DNA of 34,695 nt, taken from contig JABURQ010000197.1 of the NCBI GenBank assembly GCA_014762625.1, positions 1 through 34,695 on the forward strand. Reading direction: 5' to 3'. Below the pieces are notes generated by a model, which ran no database searches, was not told where the DNA came from, and worked only from the letters and a program-made list of their open reading frames with translations. This document shows positions 18,189 to 26,369 of this stretch, in pieces. Positions within the stretch are counted from its first letter, which is position 1, and every line of letters starts with the position of its first letter. The translations under genes and the position numbers were made by a program. Source of the DNA: Planctomycetaceae bacterium. Lineage in GTDB: Bacteria; Planctomycetota; Planctomycetia; Planctomycetales; Planctomycetaceae.

Positions 18189-19628
18189 ATGACGCAACTC
18201 CCTATTATTTCCGACACACCGGAACCGTCTTTGCAAATGCCGGATGCTCCCGAGCATTCCCGAGGAACGTACGCGTTTGTCAGTCTTGGGTGCCCCAAGA
18301 ATCTGGTTGACAGCGAAAAGATGCTGGGGACTTTGGCTCTCGATGGCTACACGCTGGTCTCCGCCCCGGAGGGAGCCGATTTTGTTATTGTGAATACCTG
18401 TGGTTTTATTGAAAGCTCTCGGCAGGAATCAAAATCAGTCATTCACGACATGCTCGAATTGAAACGCCAGGGTAAAACTCGGGGCGTGATTGTCGCCGGT
18501 TGCCTGCCGGAACGGATGGGGGGAAGCCTGCGAGAGGAAATCCCGGAAATCGATCATATTTTGGGAGTCTTTAGCCGGGACGAAATAAACAAAGTTGCCG
18601 ACCGACTGATCGGAGGTCTCAACGAACAACGCGAGCTCTTCAATCCGGCTCCTGTCAAGGCGATGGACGATCGCGCCCGTCTGCGGATCACCCCCCCCCA
18701 CTTCGCGTATCTTAAGATTTCCGAAGGGTGCGACCGAACCTGTACCTTCTGCGCTATTCCGAAGATGCGCGGAAAACATATCACCAAACCGATCGAGATG
18801 ATTATCGAGGAAGCCCAGGAGCTCGTGGAGGACGGCGTCCGGGAACTCATCCTCGTAGCCCAGGACACCACTTACTACGGCCTCGATCTCTACGGCGAAC
18901 TCCGCCTCGTAAAACTTCTGCAGGAACTCGAGCAGGTCGAAGGCATCGACTGGATCCGCTTGATGTATCTGTACCCGGTCAACTTCACTGACGAACTGAT
19001 CGAAACGATCGCGGCATCATCAAAAATCATTCCCTATCTCGATATGCCGTTGCAACACATCAACGACACGATGCTCAAACGGATGCAACGCCGCGTCAAC
19101 GGGGAACAAACACGAGAACTCGTCAGTAAACTGCGAGAGCGTATCCCCAATCTCGTTCTGCGAACCACATTCATCACCGGTTTTCCAGGAGAAACTGAAG
19201 AGCAGTTCGAAGAGCTGTGCCGATTCGTCGAAGAGACGCGGTTCGAGAGAATGGGAGTCTTCTCTTACTCGGTCGAACCCGGAACGCCCGCCGTCAAACT
19301 GGACGGACACCTTTCCGAAGAGGTCAAGGAAGAACGGCGTCAGCGTCTGATGGAGCTTCAACAGACCATTGCATTTGAGTTTGGCGAGTCTCTCGTTGGT
19401 TATGAACTCGACGTGATCGTTGACGAGCCGACGGAGGACCCCGGGGTCTGGATTGGTCGAACCTTCGCCGATGCTCCCGAGATCGACGGTGTCGTCTATC
19501 TCCATGGCGAGAATCTGCAAACAGGCCAGATGGTCCCCGCGGAGATTGTCGGAGTTGACGATTACGACTTGATTGCCACTGCCATCCTCGATGAAGAGGA
19601 GCATCTCGAATTCGAGGAACTTGCCTAG
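18189..19628 (+). CDS. rimO: Ribosomal protein S12 methylthiotransferase RimO
   Basis: 479 aa, slightly longer than typical because of a 25-residue N-terminal extension of low conservation; an internal ATG (residue 17) is an alternative start. The methylthiotransferase domain has the RimO signature VSLGCPKNLVDSE with cluster ligands C35, C71 and C105. The radical-SAM domain has C181-x3-C185-x2-C188 (EGCDRTCTFCAIP). A C-terminal TRAM-like domain ends the protein. It adds a methylthio group to an aspartate of ribosomal protein S12. The PKNLVDSE signature and the CAIPKMRG block favour RimO over MiaB. Its stop abuts the pgsA start. Confidence 0.95.
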   Translation: MTQLPIISDTPEPSLQMPDAPEHSRGTYAFVSLGCPKNLVDSEKMLGTLALDGYTLVSAPEGADFVIVNTCGFIESSRQESKSVIHDMLELKRQGKTRGVIVAGCLPERMGGSLREEIPEIDHILGVFSRDEINKVADRLIGGLNEQRELFNPAPVKAMDDRARLRITPPHFAYLKISEGCDRTCTFCAIPKMRGKHITKPIEMIIEEAQELVEDGVRELILVAQDTTYYGLDLYGELRLVKLLQELEQVEGIDWIRLMYLYPVNFTDELIETIAASSKIIPYLDMPLQHINDTMLKRMQRRVNGEQTRELVSKLRERIPNLVLRTTFITGFPGETEEQFEELCRFVEETRFERMGVFSYSVEPGTPAVKLDGHLSEEVKEERRQRLMELQQTIAFEFGESLVGYELDVIVDEPTEDPGVWIGRTFADAPEIDGVVYLHGENLQTGQMVPAEIVGVDDYDLIATAILDEEEHLEFEELA

Positions 19629-20297
19629 ATGTCGGAAGCACCACTCACACAATCCCCCACCGGTTTTCTCGATCGGGAAGCACTCAATCTCCCCAATCTG
19701 ATTACGCTCACACGATTGGGATTGTCGTGCGTGCTGTTCGGACTGATCTCCCGGGGTGACTTGTGGCTGACGTCGACGATCCTGTTTGTCGTGGCTGCCT
19801 CTACCGATTTTCTTGATGGCTACTACGCTCGTAAACTGGGGCAGATCACTATTTTGGGACGTATCCTCGATCCGTTTGTCGACAAGATCATCGTCTGCGG
19901 ATCGTTCATTTTTTTGATCGGCGAACCCGCTTCGGGAGTCAGCGCGTGGATGGCCATCATCGTGGTCGGTCGAGAGATGTTTGTCTCGACACTCCGCGGA
20001 TTACTCGAACAAATGGGGCTCGACTTCTCCGCCAACTGGGTCGGTAAAATTAAAATGATTGGACAATGCGTGGCCGTGACTGTGGCTTTGGGATTCTTAG
20101 CCTTGCCCGAAGTTTTGCAGTCAGCGTCGAATCTCATCCTGGCGAGAAATGTCATTCTCTGGGGAGTGACGATTTTCACCGCCTGGAGCGGATTGTCCTA
20201 TGTGCTCCGCGCAGCGCGTGCTCTCGCGGATGCAGCCCGCAATCAAAGTGCCGCAACCACTTCTCATGACTCCACCGACGACAGTGAGGAGGACTGA
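19629..20297 (+). CDS. pgsA: CDP-diacylglycerol-glycerol-3-phosphate 3-phosphatidyltransferase
   Basis: 222 aa integral membrane protein with several hydrophobic helices. The CDP-alcohol phosphotransferase motif is complete: D60-x2-D63-G-x2-A-R-x8-G-x3-D81-x3-D85 (DFLDGYYAR...GRILDPFVD). It makes phosphatidylglycerol phosphate from CDP-diacylglycerol and glycerol-3-phosphate in the cytoplasmic membrane. The N-terminal LPNLITLTRL block is typical of PgsA. Start is directly after the rimO stop; rimO-pgsA neighbours are common in bacteria. The C-terminal 25 residues are polar and probably disordered. Confidence 0.92.
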   Translation: MSEAPLTQSPTGFLDREALNLPNLITLTRLGLSCVLFGLISRGDLWLTSTILFVVAASTDFLDGYYARKLGQITILGRILDPFVDKIIVCGSFIFLIGEPASGVSAWMAIIVVGREMFVSTLRGLLEQMGLDFSANWVGKIKMIGQCVAVTVALGFLALPEVLQSASNLILARNVILWGVTIFTAWSGLSYVLRAARALADAARNQSAATTSHDSTDDSEED

Positions 20298-20299
20298 AG

Positions 20300-20938
20300 A
20301 TGGCTGCCTCACGCCGTTACGCGATGCCGGATCCTGCTGAGGTGATCGTCGATGAGATCATTCTGAAGGAAATTCCCCGAGAAAGCCGCGTGATCGACCT
20401 GGGGTGCGGTGATGGACGTCTGCTGACCAAGTTGCGTGACACCCTGAACTGTTCCGTCCTGGGTGTGGAACTCGACGACGGCAATTTCAAAACGGGACTG
20501 GGGCGCGGACTGCCGATGCTCAATATCGACCTTGACGAAAATCTGGCAGATATCCCCAACGACAGTTTTGAATGGGCGATTCTCTCAGAGACGCTGCAAG
20601 AAGTGCGGCACCCGAAAAGACTGGTTATGGAAATGATGAGAATCGCCCGCCGAGCCATCATTGTCGTCCCCAACTTTGCCCAATGGAGAATTCGTCTGGA
20701 AATTCTGAAATCGGGACGGACTCCCGTCACGAGTTCTTTTCCGTTTGCCTGGTACGACACTCCCAACCTGCACTTCATGTCGCTGTATGACTTTCGCGAC
20801 CTCGTCGATGAATTGGGACTGCACATCCTCAAAGAGATGCCGATCATTAAAGGTAAAGCCGTCGAACGAGCGTGGCTCGCCAATATTCGAGCCGAAAGCG
20901 GCTTTTTCGTCGTCGAAAGAAACGAAAAACCCTCCTGA
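20300..20938 (+). CDS. metW: MetW-like methyltransferase
   Basis: 212 aa. It is preceded by a strong ribosome site (AGGAGG, 20287-20292, 7 bases before ATG). The SAM-binding motif RVIDLGCGDGRLL lies at residues 30-42 and the MetW-type sequences SETLQEVRHPKRLVMEM and VVPNFAQWRIRLE follow, then FAWYDTPNLHFMSLYDF. MetW usually works with the homoserine acyltransferase MetX in methionine synthesis and is usually next to metX; no metX is seen in the window. Here it follows pgsA by two bases, so it is part of the rimO-pgsA operon. The family call is good; the methionine role is inferred. Confidence 0.85.
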   Translation: MAASRRYAMPDPAEVIVDEIILKEIPRESRVIDLGCGDGRLLTKLRDTLNCSVLGVELDDGNFKTGLGRGLPMLNIDLDENLADIPNDSFEWAILSETLQEVRHPKRLVMEMMRIARRAIIVVPNFAQWRIRLEILKSGRTPVTSSFPFAWYDTPNLHFMSLYDFRDLVDELGLHILKEMPIIKGKAVERAWLANIRAESGFFVVERNEKPS

Positions 20939-21065
20939 ACGGAAAAAAGGCTCATCTTAGGTCACATTTCCCCCGTATTAAGAAAGAAGACACAACCTGA
21001 AGTGGCTAAAGTAGATATGATTTCCTGAAATGATTGACCTCGCTCTCACATGCTGAAGTGAGCTT

Positions 21066-21722
21066 ATGAACGATTTACTGAATCAAATCTCCAACCTATC
21101 AACACAGATCATCGGTGGTGCCTTTGCGGCTCATCTGTTCCTGTTTCTGGTTTTACGAATCTGGTCGCGTCGTGATTTGCACGGCATCGTCGGTACTCTG
21201 GATGATTTCACTCGCGGCCTCAAGCATCGTAGCGTTCTCGATCGACGAGGACATCTGACCGAGCAGGTGGATGCCTTTCTGTCGGATGTCAACGATGTTC
21301 TCCTGCATCGAGAACAAAGTGCAGAGCGGGAGACCCTCAAACAACGCATCAACGTGCTTGATGAGAAACGATCCTACCTGCATTCCATGCTGTTTGAGAC
21401 AACATATAACATGGCTCGCAACATGATCGACGCTTATCCTTTGCTCGGTGTACTCGGCACAATCCTCGCAATAGGTGCCGCCCTTCAACAGCCGGTCGAT
21501 GCCGGAGCAACAGTAAGCGGCGTGGAGGCCATAGTGGGGCGGTTCGGGGAAGCGATCTGGTCGACGTTTGCAGGATTGATTTGCGGTATCCTGCTGATGT
21601 TTGTCAACAGTCTTCTCGAACCGGCTTTTCTACGACTTTCCGAAAATCGATTGCAGGTCCGCGAAATGATCTCTCGCGTCAAACACGAGTTGATTCTTGC
21701 GGGCGATAAGGGGGCGGCATGA
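21066..21722 (+). CDS. TolQ/MotA/ExbB-family ion channel subunit
   Basis: 218 aa with three membrane helices (about 15-33, 124-141, 163-184) and a long cytoplasmic loop that looks coiled-coil between helices 1 and 2. The family core is AYPLLGVLGTILAIGAAL in helix 2 and GEAIWSTFAGLICGILLMFVNS in helix 3, matching ExbB/TolQ stator subunits that conduct protons or sodium. A hairpin CTCAC/GTGAG (21045-21049, 21058-21062) lies just before the ATG and covers the only ribosome-site-like bases. Its stop overlaps the next start (ATGA). It is neither a flagellar MotA by context nor a canonical TolQ, as no tolB, pal or tonB is nearby. It likely forms an ion-driven complex with the next two gene products. 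Confidence 0.8.
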   Translation: MNDLLNQISNLSTQIIGGAFAAHLFLFLVLRIWSRRDLHGIVGTLDDFTRGLKHRSVLDRRGHLTEQVDAFLSDVNDVLLHREQSAERETLKQRINVLDEKRSYLHSMLFETTYNMARNMIDAYPLLGVLGTILAIGAALQQPVDAGATVSGVEAIVGRFGEAIWSTFAGLICGILLMFVNSLLEPAFLRLSENRLQVREMISRVKHELILAGDKGAA

Positions 21723-22609
21723 GTTTGCGTACCCGCAGGACGGTCTTTCAACTGACGCCTCTGCTCGATCTTCTGTTGATTGTTATTTTCGCGCAATACA
21801 TGGATGTACGACAGGCGGGAGCGCGGCAGGAAGTCTGGTTTGAGAAAGAGGCCGGTCAGCTAGAGGCGGCAGCCGTCGCTCAAGCGGAAAAAGAAGCGGG
21901 CCTGCGGCAACAGGCGGAGATTCAACTCGCGGTAGCGGAAAAACAGCTCAAAGATCTTCAGGAAAAACAGGGAATGACCGCTGATCTTCTGGAAGATATG
22001 AAGACTCAGCGCAAGCTAATGGCGGAGATGCTGACTCAGTCGTTAAAAATCGATCCACAAATCATTGCGGAGTTGATGGACAACGCCCGCGACGAAACGA
22101 CCTTCGATGCAACACTTCGACAAACTCTTCAGGAACTCAGTCAAGCTTCTCAAGCGGAAGCGGTCTCGCTGGCAACCTCTTATCACGAACTCCTGAAACG
22201 CTGCGACATCTGGGATTTTCGTTTGGAACTGGCGGAGGTAACGCCGGGAAAGATCGCTGCGAACGCAGCGGGAGCAACCATCGTCTTCAGCTTCGGAGAA
22301 CATCACCAGCAATTTGCGATCAATCTGAAAGACGGAGCGGTCATCACCAAAAAAGAGTTTGAAAAGACGATTACTGAAATCAAGAATTACCTGAAATCCC
22401 TCCCACAGCCCAAAGGAATTGTGATTGTGATTTCCGGTTTTCTGAATGAAGACACCAGTTTCGGCCTGCGAACCGATTACAAAGCCTTGATTCAGAAATT
22501 ACTCGACGAGCTCACTCTCGAATCTGCCGGACAAACGCGGTTCTATTACCGCGAACTCGGATATCTAGGTGACCTCGAAAACGATTCCCCAACAAAAGCG
22601 CGAGACTAG
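21719..22609 (+). CDS. ExbD/TolR-like stator partner with long coiled coil
   Basis: 296 aa. A single N-terminal membrane helix carries the ExbD/TolR signature QLTPLLDLLLIVIFA (11-25), with Asp17 in the position of the ion-binding aspartate. A long Ala/Gln/Glu/Lys helix follows (about 40-110), probably a coiled coil, then a helical region (111-165) and a beta/alpha C-terminal part (166-285) containing PKGIVIVISGFLNEDTSFGL, reminiscent of ExbD or OmpA-like periplasmic domains. Canonical ExbD is about 140 aa, so this is roughly twice as long. The start overlaps the upstream stop by four bases. Function as an ion-channel partner is well supported; what it moves is unknown. Confidence 0.72.
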   Translation: MSLRTRRTVFQLTPLLDLLLIVIFAQYMDVRQAGARQEVWFEKEAGQLEAAAVAQAEKEAGLRQQAEIQLAVAEKQLKDLQEKQGMTADLLEDMKTQRKLMAEMLTQSLKIDPQIIAELMDNARDETTFDATLRQTLQELSQASQAEAVSLATSYHELLKRCDIWDFRLELAEVTPGKIAANAAGATIVFSFGEHHQQFAINLKDGAVITKKEFEKTITEIKNYLKSLPQPKGIVIVISGFLNEDTSFGLRTDYKALIQKLLDELTLESAGQTRFYYRELGYLGDLENDSPTKARD

Positions 22610-22612
22610 ACT

Positions 22613-23083
22613 ATGAACAAGCCCAAGCTCGTCTCCAACAAACAAATCATCGGCGGCGGTATTCTGTTGGCTGTCGCCGGGGCAATTCTGTCGATGGTGG
22701 GTGGCCTGTTTTCCGGCTTCGGATCGGGGGATGGTACGGGGGGAGAGGAAACCGGCGATGTCCGCATCTCCGCAGCCACTGACACCGAACAACCGGAGCC
22801 GATTCCTTCCGCCAAGACACTGGAAGTCGATGGCATCATGGATATCATCATCGATCAGACCACCTATTTCATTCAGAAAAAAGACAACAGCACGGTGGAA
22901 CTGAATCTTGAAGAAATTGCCGAACGGGCTCCTGAAATGACGGGCAACGTTCAAGGAATCAAAGTACGCGTCTCTCGAAAGCGTTCGTCATTGCTTTCTG
23001 CAGAACGTGATCTAGAAGAGACACTCGCTGCCGCTGGCCTCAGCGATGAACAGGTACAATGGGTCGCCGCGCCGATTGATTAA
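22613..23083 (+). CDS. Membrane-anchored protein with ExbD-like periplasmic region
   Basis: 156 aa. The N-terminal helix (about 11-36, IIGGGILLAVAGAILSMVGG) is Gly-rich and has no acidic residue. A short Gly/Glu/Thr linker follows, then a compact alpha/beta domain (about 70-155) whose strand-helix order (VDGIMDIIIDQTTYFI, LNLEEIAERAP, GIKVRVSRKRSS, then a helix ending in a final strand) resembles the periplasmic domain of ExbD/TolR. It begins three bases after the stop of the ExbD-like gene, and ends 10 bases before a convergent gene. It could be a second ExbD-type partner without ion-binding function. The structural resemblance is my inference from pattern only. Confidence 0.6.
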   Translation: MNKPKLVSNKQIIGGGILLAVAGAILSMVGGLFSGFGSGDGTGGEETGDVRISAATDTEQPEPIPSAKTLEVDGIMDIIIDQTTYFIQKKDNSTVELNLEEIAERAPEMTGNVQGIKVRVSRKRSSLLSAERDLEETLAAAGLSDEQVQWVAAPID

Positions 23084-23093
23084 TATGGGCGTT

Positions 23094-24188
23094 TCACGAC
23101 TGTTGTTGAGGTGTATCGGACGCATTCATCAACATCGTGGTCCTCGACTCCAAAGCTGTTTGATTTTTCTCAGCAGCAAGATCAGTTTCTTGTGCCGCCG
23201 CCTCCTTCACTCGATCGATCTCTGCTTGCTCAACATCGCGGTGAAAGACGATTCCTGTATCGACCTGATAAAATCCGACAGACTTCAACAAACGATTTCC
23301 CGGCTCATCAACGGCTCGTGCGTGGGCTTCAGCACCGGTAATTAATTCCTCTTTCAGTCGTTTGCAGACTTCCATAATTAACGTCTGCCCGACAGATTGC
23401 CGACGATAATCATCCACGACAAACACATCGGTCATCCCCACCACTCGGCGATTCCATTTTGGCAGATAGAAATCCAGCCCGATAATCGTCACTCCCCCGA
23501 CCGGAGACTCTCCATTTTTTGGTTGAAGAAGAAAACGAATGTAATCGAGATTGCTATAGCGACAGGCGTTCCACCAAGACCGATCGGGAAGTCGGTCCGT
23601 GACTGCTAACTGCATACGACGCCTGAGATCCATGATTTTCATATTCATGGGAGCGGCGCTCTTTTCGGCATCACGAAAATAAATATTACGTTGTTCGTGT
23701 TCCTGGTAACCCCGAGCCTCGACGAAAGGTCGGGAATCGGGATCGGATTCTAAAAAGCCGGCTGGTTTTGTCCCGCCGTATAATCCCATGTAGAAAGGAT
23801 CATGAGGAGCAGCAGCCCCCGCACGAATTTCAGTCGCTCCCTTGGCGATCAGATAAGATTCTGCCCGCTTCAGTAATTCGGAGCCGATTCCACGCCGACG
23901 ATAATCGGGCAGCACCATAATCACACAGATAACGCCGATGGCATAATTAAGTGAGGACTGATCCTCAGACGATCCAAACCCGGCATGCACGAAACCGACA
24001 GCTTCGCCGGTTTCCTCGTCAAACGCCAAAATTAACCCGTCACGATCAAAGTAGGTTTTGTGGAAGTTAATCGCTTCAAAGGTATCTGGGCGAAGTCCTC
24101 CCGCAGCTCCTCGACCGAGCTGACAATCGTGCCAGAGATTGACCAATCGAGGAGGGTCGGAATTTCGAAACGACCGATACGAGATCAC
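23094..24188 (-). CDS. GNAT acetyltransferase with two GNAT domains
   Basis: 364 aa with a GTG start at 24188; the N-terminus MISYRSFRNSDPPRLVNLW is a normal GNAT opening. The first GNAT domain (1-155) has acetyl-CoA loop RRRGIG (97-102) after VICVIMVLPDY. The second (about 190-320) has the weaker loop RRQSVG (262-267) after VGMTDVFVVDDY, so it may bind acyl-CoA poorly. The layout recalls mycothiol synthase-like tandem GNATs. The last 45 residues are polar and probably disordered. Substrate unknown. It lies 75 bases after the transketolase genes on the same strand and could be read through with them. Confidence 0.75.
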   Translation of the reverse strand: MISYRSFRNSDPPRLVNLWHDCQLGRGAAGGLRPDTFEAINFHKTYFDRDGLILAFDEETGEAVGFVHAGFGSSEDQSSLNYAIGVICVIMVLPDYRRRGIGSELLKRAESYLIAKGATEIRAGAAAPHDPFYMGLYGGTKPAGFLESDPDSRPFVEARGYQEHEQRNIYFRDAEKSAAPMNMKIMDLRRRMQLAVTDRLPDRSWWNACRYSNLDYIRFLLQPKNGESPVGGVTIIGLDFYLPKWNRRVVGMTDVFVVDDYRRQSVGQTLIMEVCKRLKEELITGAEAHARAVDEPGNRLLKSVGFYQVDTGIVFHRDVEQAEIDRVKEAAAQETDLAAEKNQTALESRTTMLMNASDTPQQQS

Positions 24189-24263
24189 AAATAATTACCA
24201 AAATTACACAAAGGCGAGGGGAACGCCGTCTGATTGAAAACCTCACCAGACGTTTCAAAACAT

Positions 24264-25223
24264 TTAGCGTGATTTTACGGCTTTGACTGTCGATACAATA
24301 TTTTCAGCGGTCAACCCATACTTTTCAAGAAGCCCCATGGGATCTCCACTCTCGGCATAACAATCTCCAACATTCACATACCCCATCGGGACAGGGTGTT
24401 CTTCACTCACCACTTGAGCAACGGCCGCCCCCAACCCACCATGATGAAGATGCTCTTCGGCGACGATGATGCAACCTGTCTCTTTGGCAGCGGCCACAAC
24501 AGCCGCGCGGTCAACCGGCTTGACTGTGTGCATATCAATCACACGCGTATTGACACCTTCATCTTCCAGCATTTTGGCAGCGTCCGCTGCAATCGAAACC
24601 ATGATGCCGTTAGCGATGATCGTCGCATCCGACCCATCCTTGAGAGTAATCGCTTTACCGATTTGGAAATGGACACTCTCATCATACAAGGCGGGCACTT
24701 TGGGGCGTCCCAGGCGCAAATAGGTCGGTCCCTGGTGCCCGACCATGGCTCGGGTCGCTTTTTTCGCACTGACACCATCGGCAGGAACCATTACAGACAC
24801 ATTGGGCAACGAACAAGCCAGGGAGACGTCCTCAATGCCCATCTGAGAGGGGCCGTCTTCACCAATCGAAATACCGGCGTGACTGCCCACCAATTTCACG
24901 TTTTGCTCTGGAAACGCGACCGACATTCGAATTTGGTCGAAGGCGTTGTTGAGCAAAAAGCAGGCGAAGCTGGCAACCACAGGAATTTTCCCCGTTCCCG
25001 CCAAACCGCCGGCCACGCTGACCATGTTGCTCTCGGCAATCCCGACGTTAAAACCGCGCTCGGGATACTTTTCTGCAAATGGTTCCGTGCGGGTCGAGTT
25101 CCCAACGTCGCCGTCCACTGTCACCACATTGGGAAATTCGTCTCCCAAATCGGCCAGAGCCTCTCCAAAGGCGTCGCGCGTCGCCTGACCCATTTGATAT
25201 CCGCTTAATTCTCCGATCGCCAT
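24264..25223 (-). CDS. Transketolase, C-terminal subunit
   Basis: 319 aa comprising the pyrimidine-binding domain and the C-terminal domain. The catalytic Glu that activates thiamine diphosphate is Glu64 in GFNVGIAESNMVSVAGGLA (57-75). Other blocks are SFACFLLNNAFDQIRMS, SHAGISIGEDGPSQMG and VAEEHLHHGGLGAAVAQ. With the product of the upstream gene it makes a complete transketolase that moves two-carbon units between sugar phosphates in the pentose phosphate pathway. DXS and pyruvate dehydrogenase E1-beta are related but the GEDGPSQM block fits transketolase. It lies 72 bases downstream of the N-terminal subunit gene; there is no frameshift remnant between them, so the split looks genuine. Confidence 0.92.
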   Translation of the reverse strand: MAIGELSGYQMGQATRDAFGEALADLGDEFPNVVTVDGDVGNSTRTEPFAEKYPERGFNVGIAESNMVSVAGGLAGTGKIPVVASFACFLLNNAFDQIRMSVAFPEQNVKLVGSHAGISIGEDGPSQMGIEDVSLACSLPNVSVMVPADGVSAKKATRAMVGHQGPTYLRLGRPKVPALYDESVHFQIGKAITLKDGSDATIIANGIMVSIAADAAKMLEDEGVNTRVIDMHTVKPVDRAAVVAAAKETGCIIVAEEHLHHGGLGAAVAQVVSEEHPVPMGYVNVGDCYAESGDPMGLLEKYGLTAENIVSTVKAVKSR

Positions 25224-25295
25224 GATTCGATCTTTCGTTGAAATTCTACCTGATATTCGAGTGTTTGGATTATCCGAGACAGTCCGCTAGTTTCC

Positions 25296-26138
25296 TCATC
25301 CGAGGTGAGCCAGTGCTTTTTCCGCCAGTTCGCTCGAAAGGGGCTTTCCGTGATAATTGAGATCCCCGGTCGTTTCCAAGACTGGTAGGATGCCGAAACC
25401 TTTTTGCGTTTGTGAAACAATCAACGATGGCTGATCGGTCACTGCGTCAGCCTTCTCCAAAGCTCCCAAGGCTTCTCCCAGATCGTTTCCGTTAATGGTT
25501 TGCGTGTGCCATCCGAAAGGTGCAATCTTATCTGCAAAGGGAGTCAAATCCAGAACATCTTTCGTGGCTCCTGTCTGCTGGTAGCCATTTTGATCGATAA
25601 TCGCTACCAGATTTCCAAGCTTATACTTGGCAGCGGCGGCAATCGCTTCCCAAACTTGTCCTTCCCCCATCTCGCCGTCACCAATCATGACATAGACATT
25701 GCTGTCCTTCCCATCGAGACGAAGCCCCAAAGCCTGTCCGACGCCAATGGAAAGTCCCTGACCCAAAGAGCCAGTCGATGCTTCAATCCCCGGCATCCGT
25801 TTCAGGTTCGGGTGACCTTCGAACGGTGATCCCAGTTTTCTCAAAGACATGGTTTCTTCGACGGGGAAGAATCCACGCTCGGCCATCGCGGCATACAATA
25901 CAGGAACTGCATGTCCCTTGCTGAGAATAAAGCGATCCCGATCGGGATCGGCAGGATTCTCAGGATCCAGACGCAGATGCCCCCCAAAGTATAATCCAGT
26001 GACAATCTCGACCGCCGACAGACTACTTGTGGGATGACCGCTTCCCGCTTCGGTTGTCATTTTGATGATATTCTTACGAAGATCCTTTGCCTTCGCGAGC
26101 ATCTCTTCTTCACTCAGCTTGATTGCTTCCAAAGCCAC
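25296..26138 (-). CDS. Transketolase, N-terminal subunit
   Basis: 280 aa, starting with GTG at 26138 behind a ribosome site (GAGG, 8 bases upstream). It is the thiamine-diphosphate-binding half: SGHPTSSLSAVEI with His35, the LSKGHAVPVLYAA block (73-85), GSLGQGLSIGVG (123-134) and the cofactor motif GDGEMGEGQVWEA...N184 (GDG from residue 153). It pairs with the C-terminal subunit encoded next. Together they total 599 aa, less than the 650-680 usual for single-chain transketolase. Two-gene transketolases are known from archaea and many bacteria. Confidence 0.92.
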   Translation of the reverse strand: MALEAIKLSEEEMLAKAKDLRKNIIKMTTEAGSGHPTSSLSAVEIVTGLYFGGHLRLDPENPADPDRDRFILSKGHAVPVLYAAMAERGFFPVEETMSLRKLGSPFEGHPNLKRMPGIEASTGSLGQGLSIGVGQALGLRLDGKDSNVYVMIGDGEMGEGQVWEAIAAAAKYKLGNLVAIIDQNGYQQTGATKDVLDLTPFADKIAPFGWHTQTINGNDLGEALGALEKADAVTDQPSLIVSQTQKGFGILPVLETTGDLNYHGKPLSSELAEKALAHLG

Positions 26139-26215
26139 GGTACATTCCTCTCTGTCGGAGTCGTTGCGATTGGCGTTATAATATCCGGATTACTTTTGAA
26201 TAAGGAGACAAACGT

Positions 26216-26309
26216 CGGACACCTGTTCCCCTCTGAGGAGAAACCAAACTCGTAAGTTTGCTGTCCGCATATGCTAACGACCAGAACTGCGGGTGGCAAG
26301 CTGCCCGCA
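26216..26309. repeat. Cluster of three inverted repeats in an intergenic region
   Basis: Three palindromic units lie in the 231 bases between the divergent transketolase and zinc-finger-protein genes: CGGACA/TGTCCG (26216-26221, 26262-26267), AAACT-CGTA-AGTTT nested inside it (26246-26259), and TGCGGG/CCCGCA (26288-26293, 26304-26309) whose stem extends with two G-T wobbles. No T-run follows, so these are not standard terminators. They may be an interspersed repeat family or a folded leader of the gene at 26370. Confidence 0.45.
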
Positions 26310-26369
26310 ACTTCAATAAGATATCTCTGTGTCACCTATTCAATAACGTTTTAGAAATCATTCTGAAAT

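Noticed and set aside
24213-24251. Two weak hairpins (GGCG/CGCC and GTCTG/CAGAC) between the transketolase and GNAT genes.
   Set aside because: Stems of four to five pairs without a T-run do not support a terminator.
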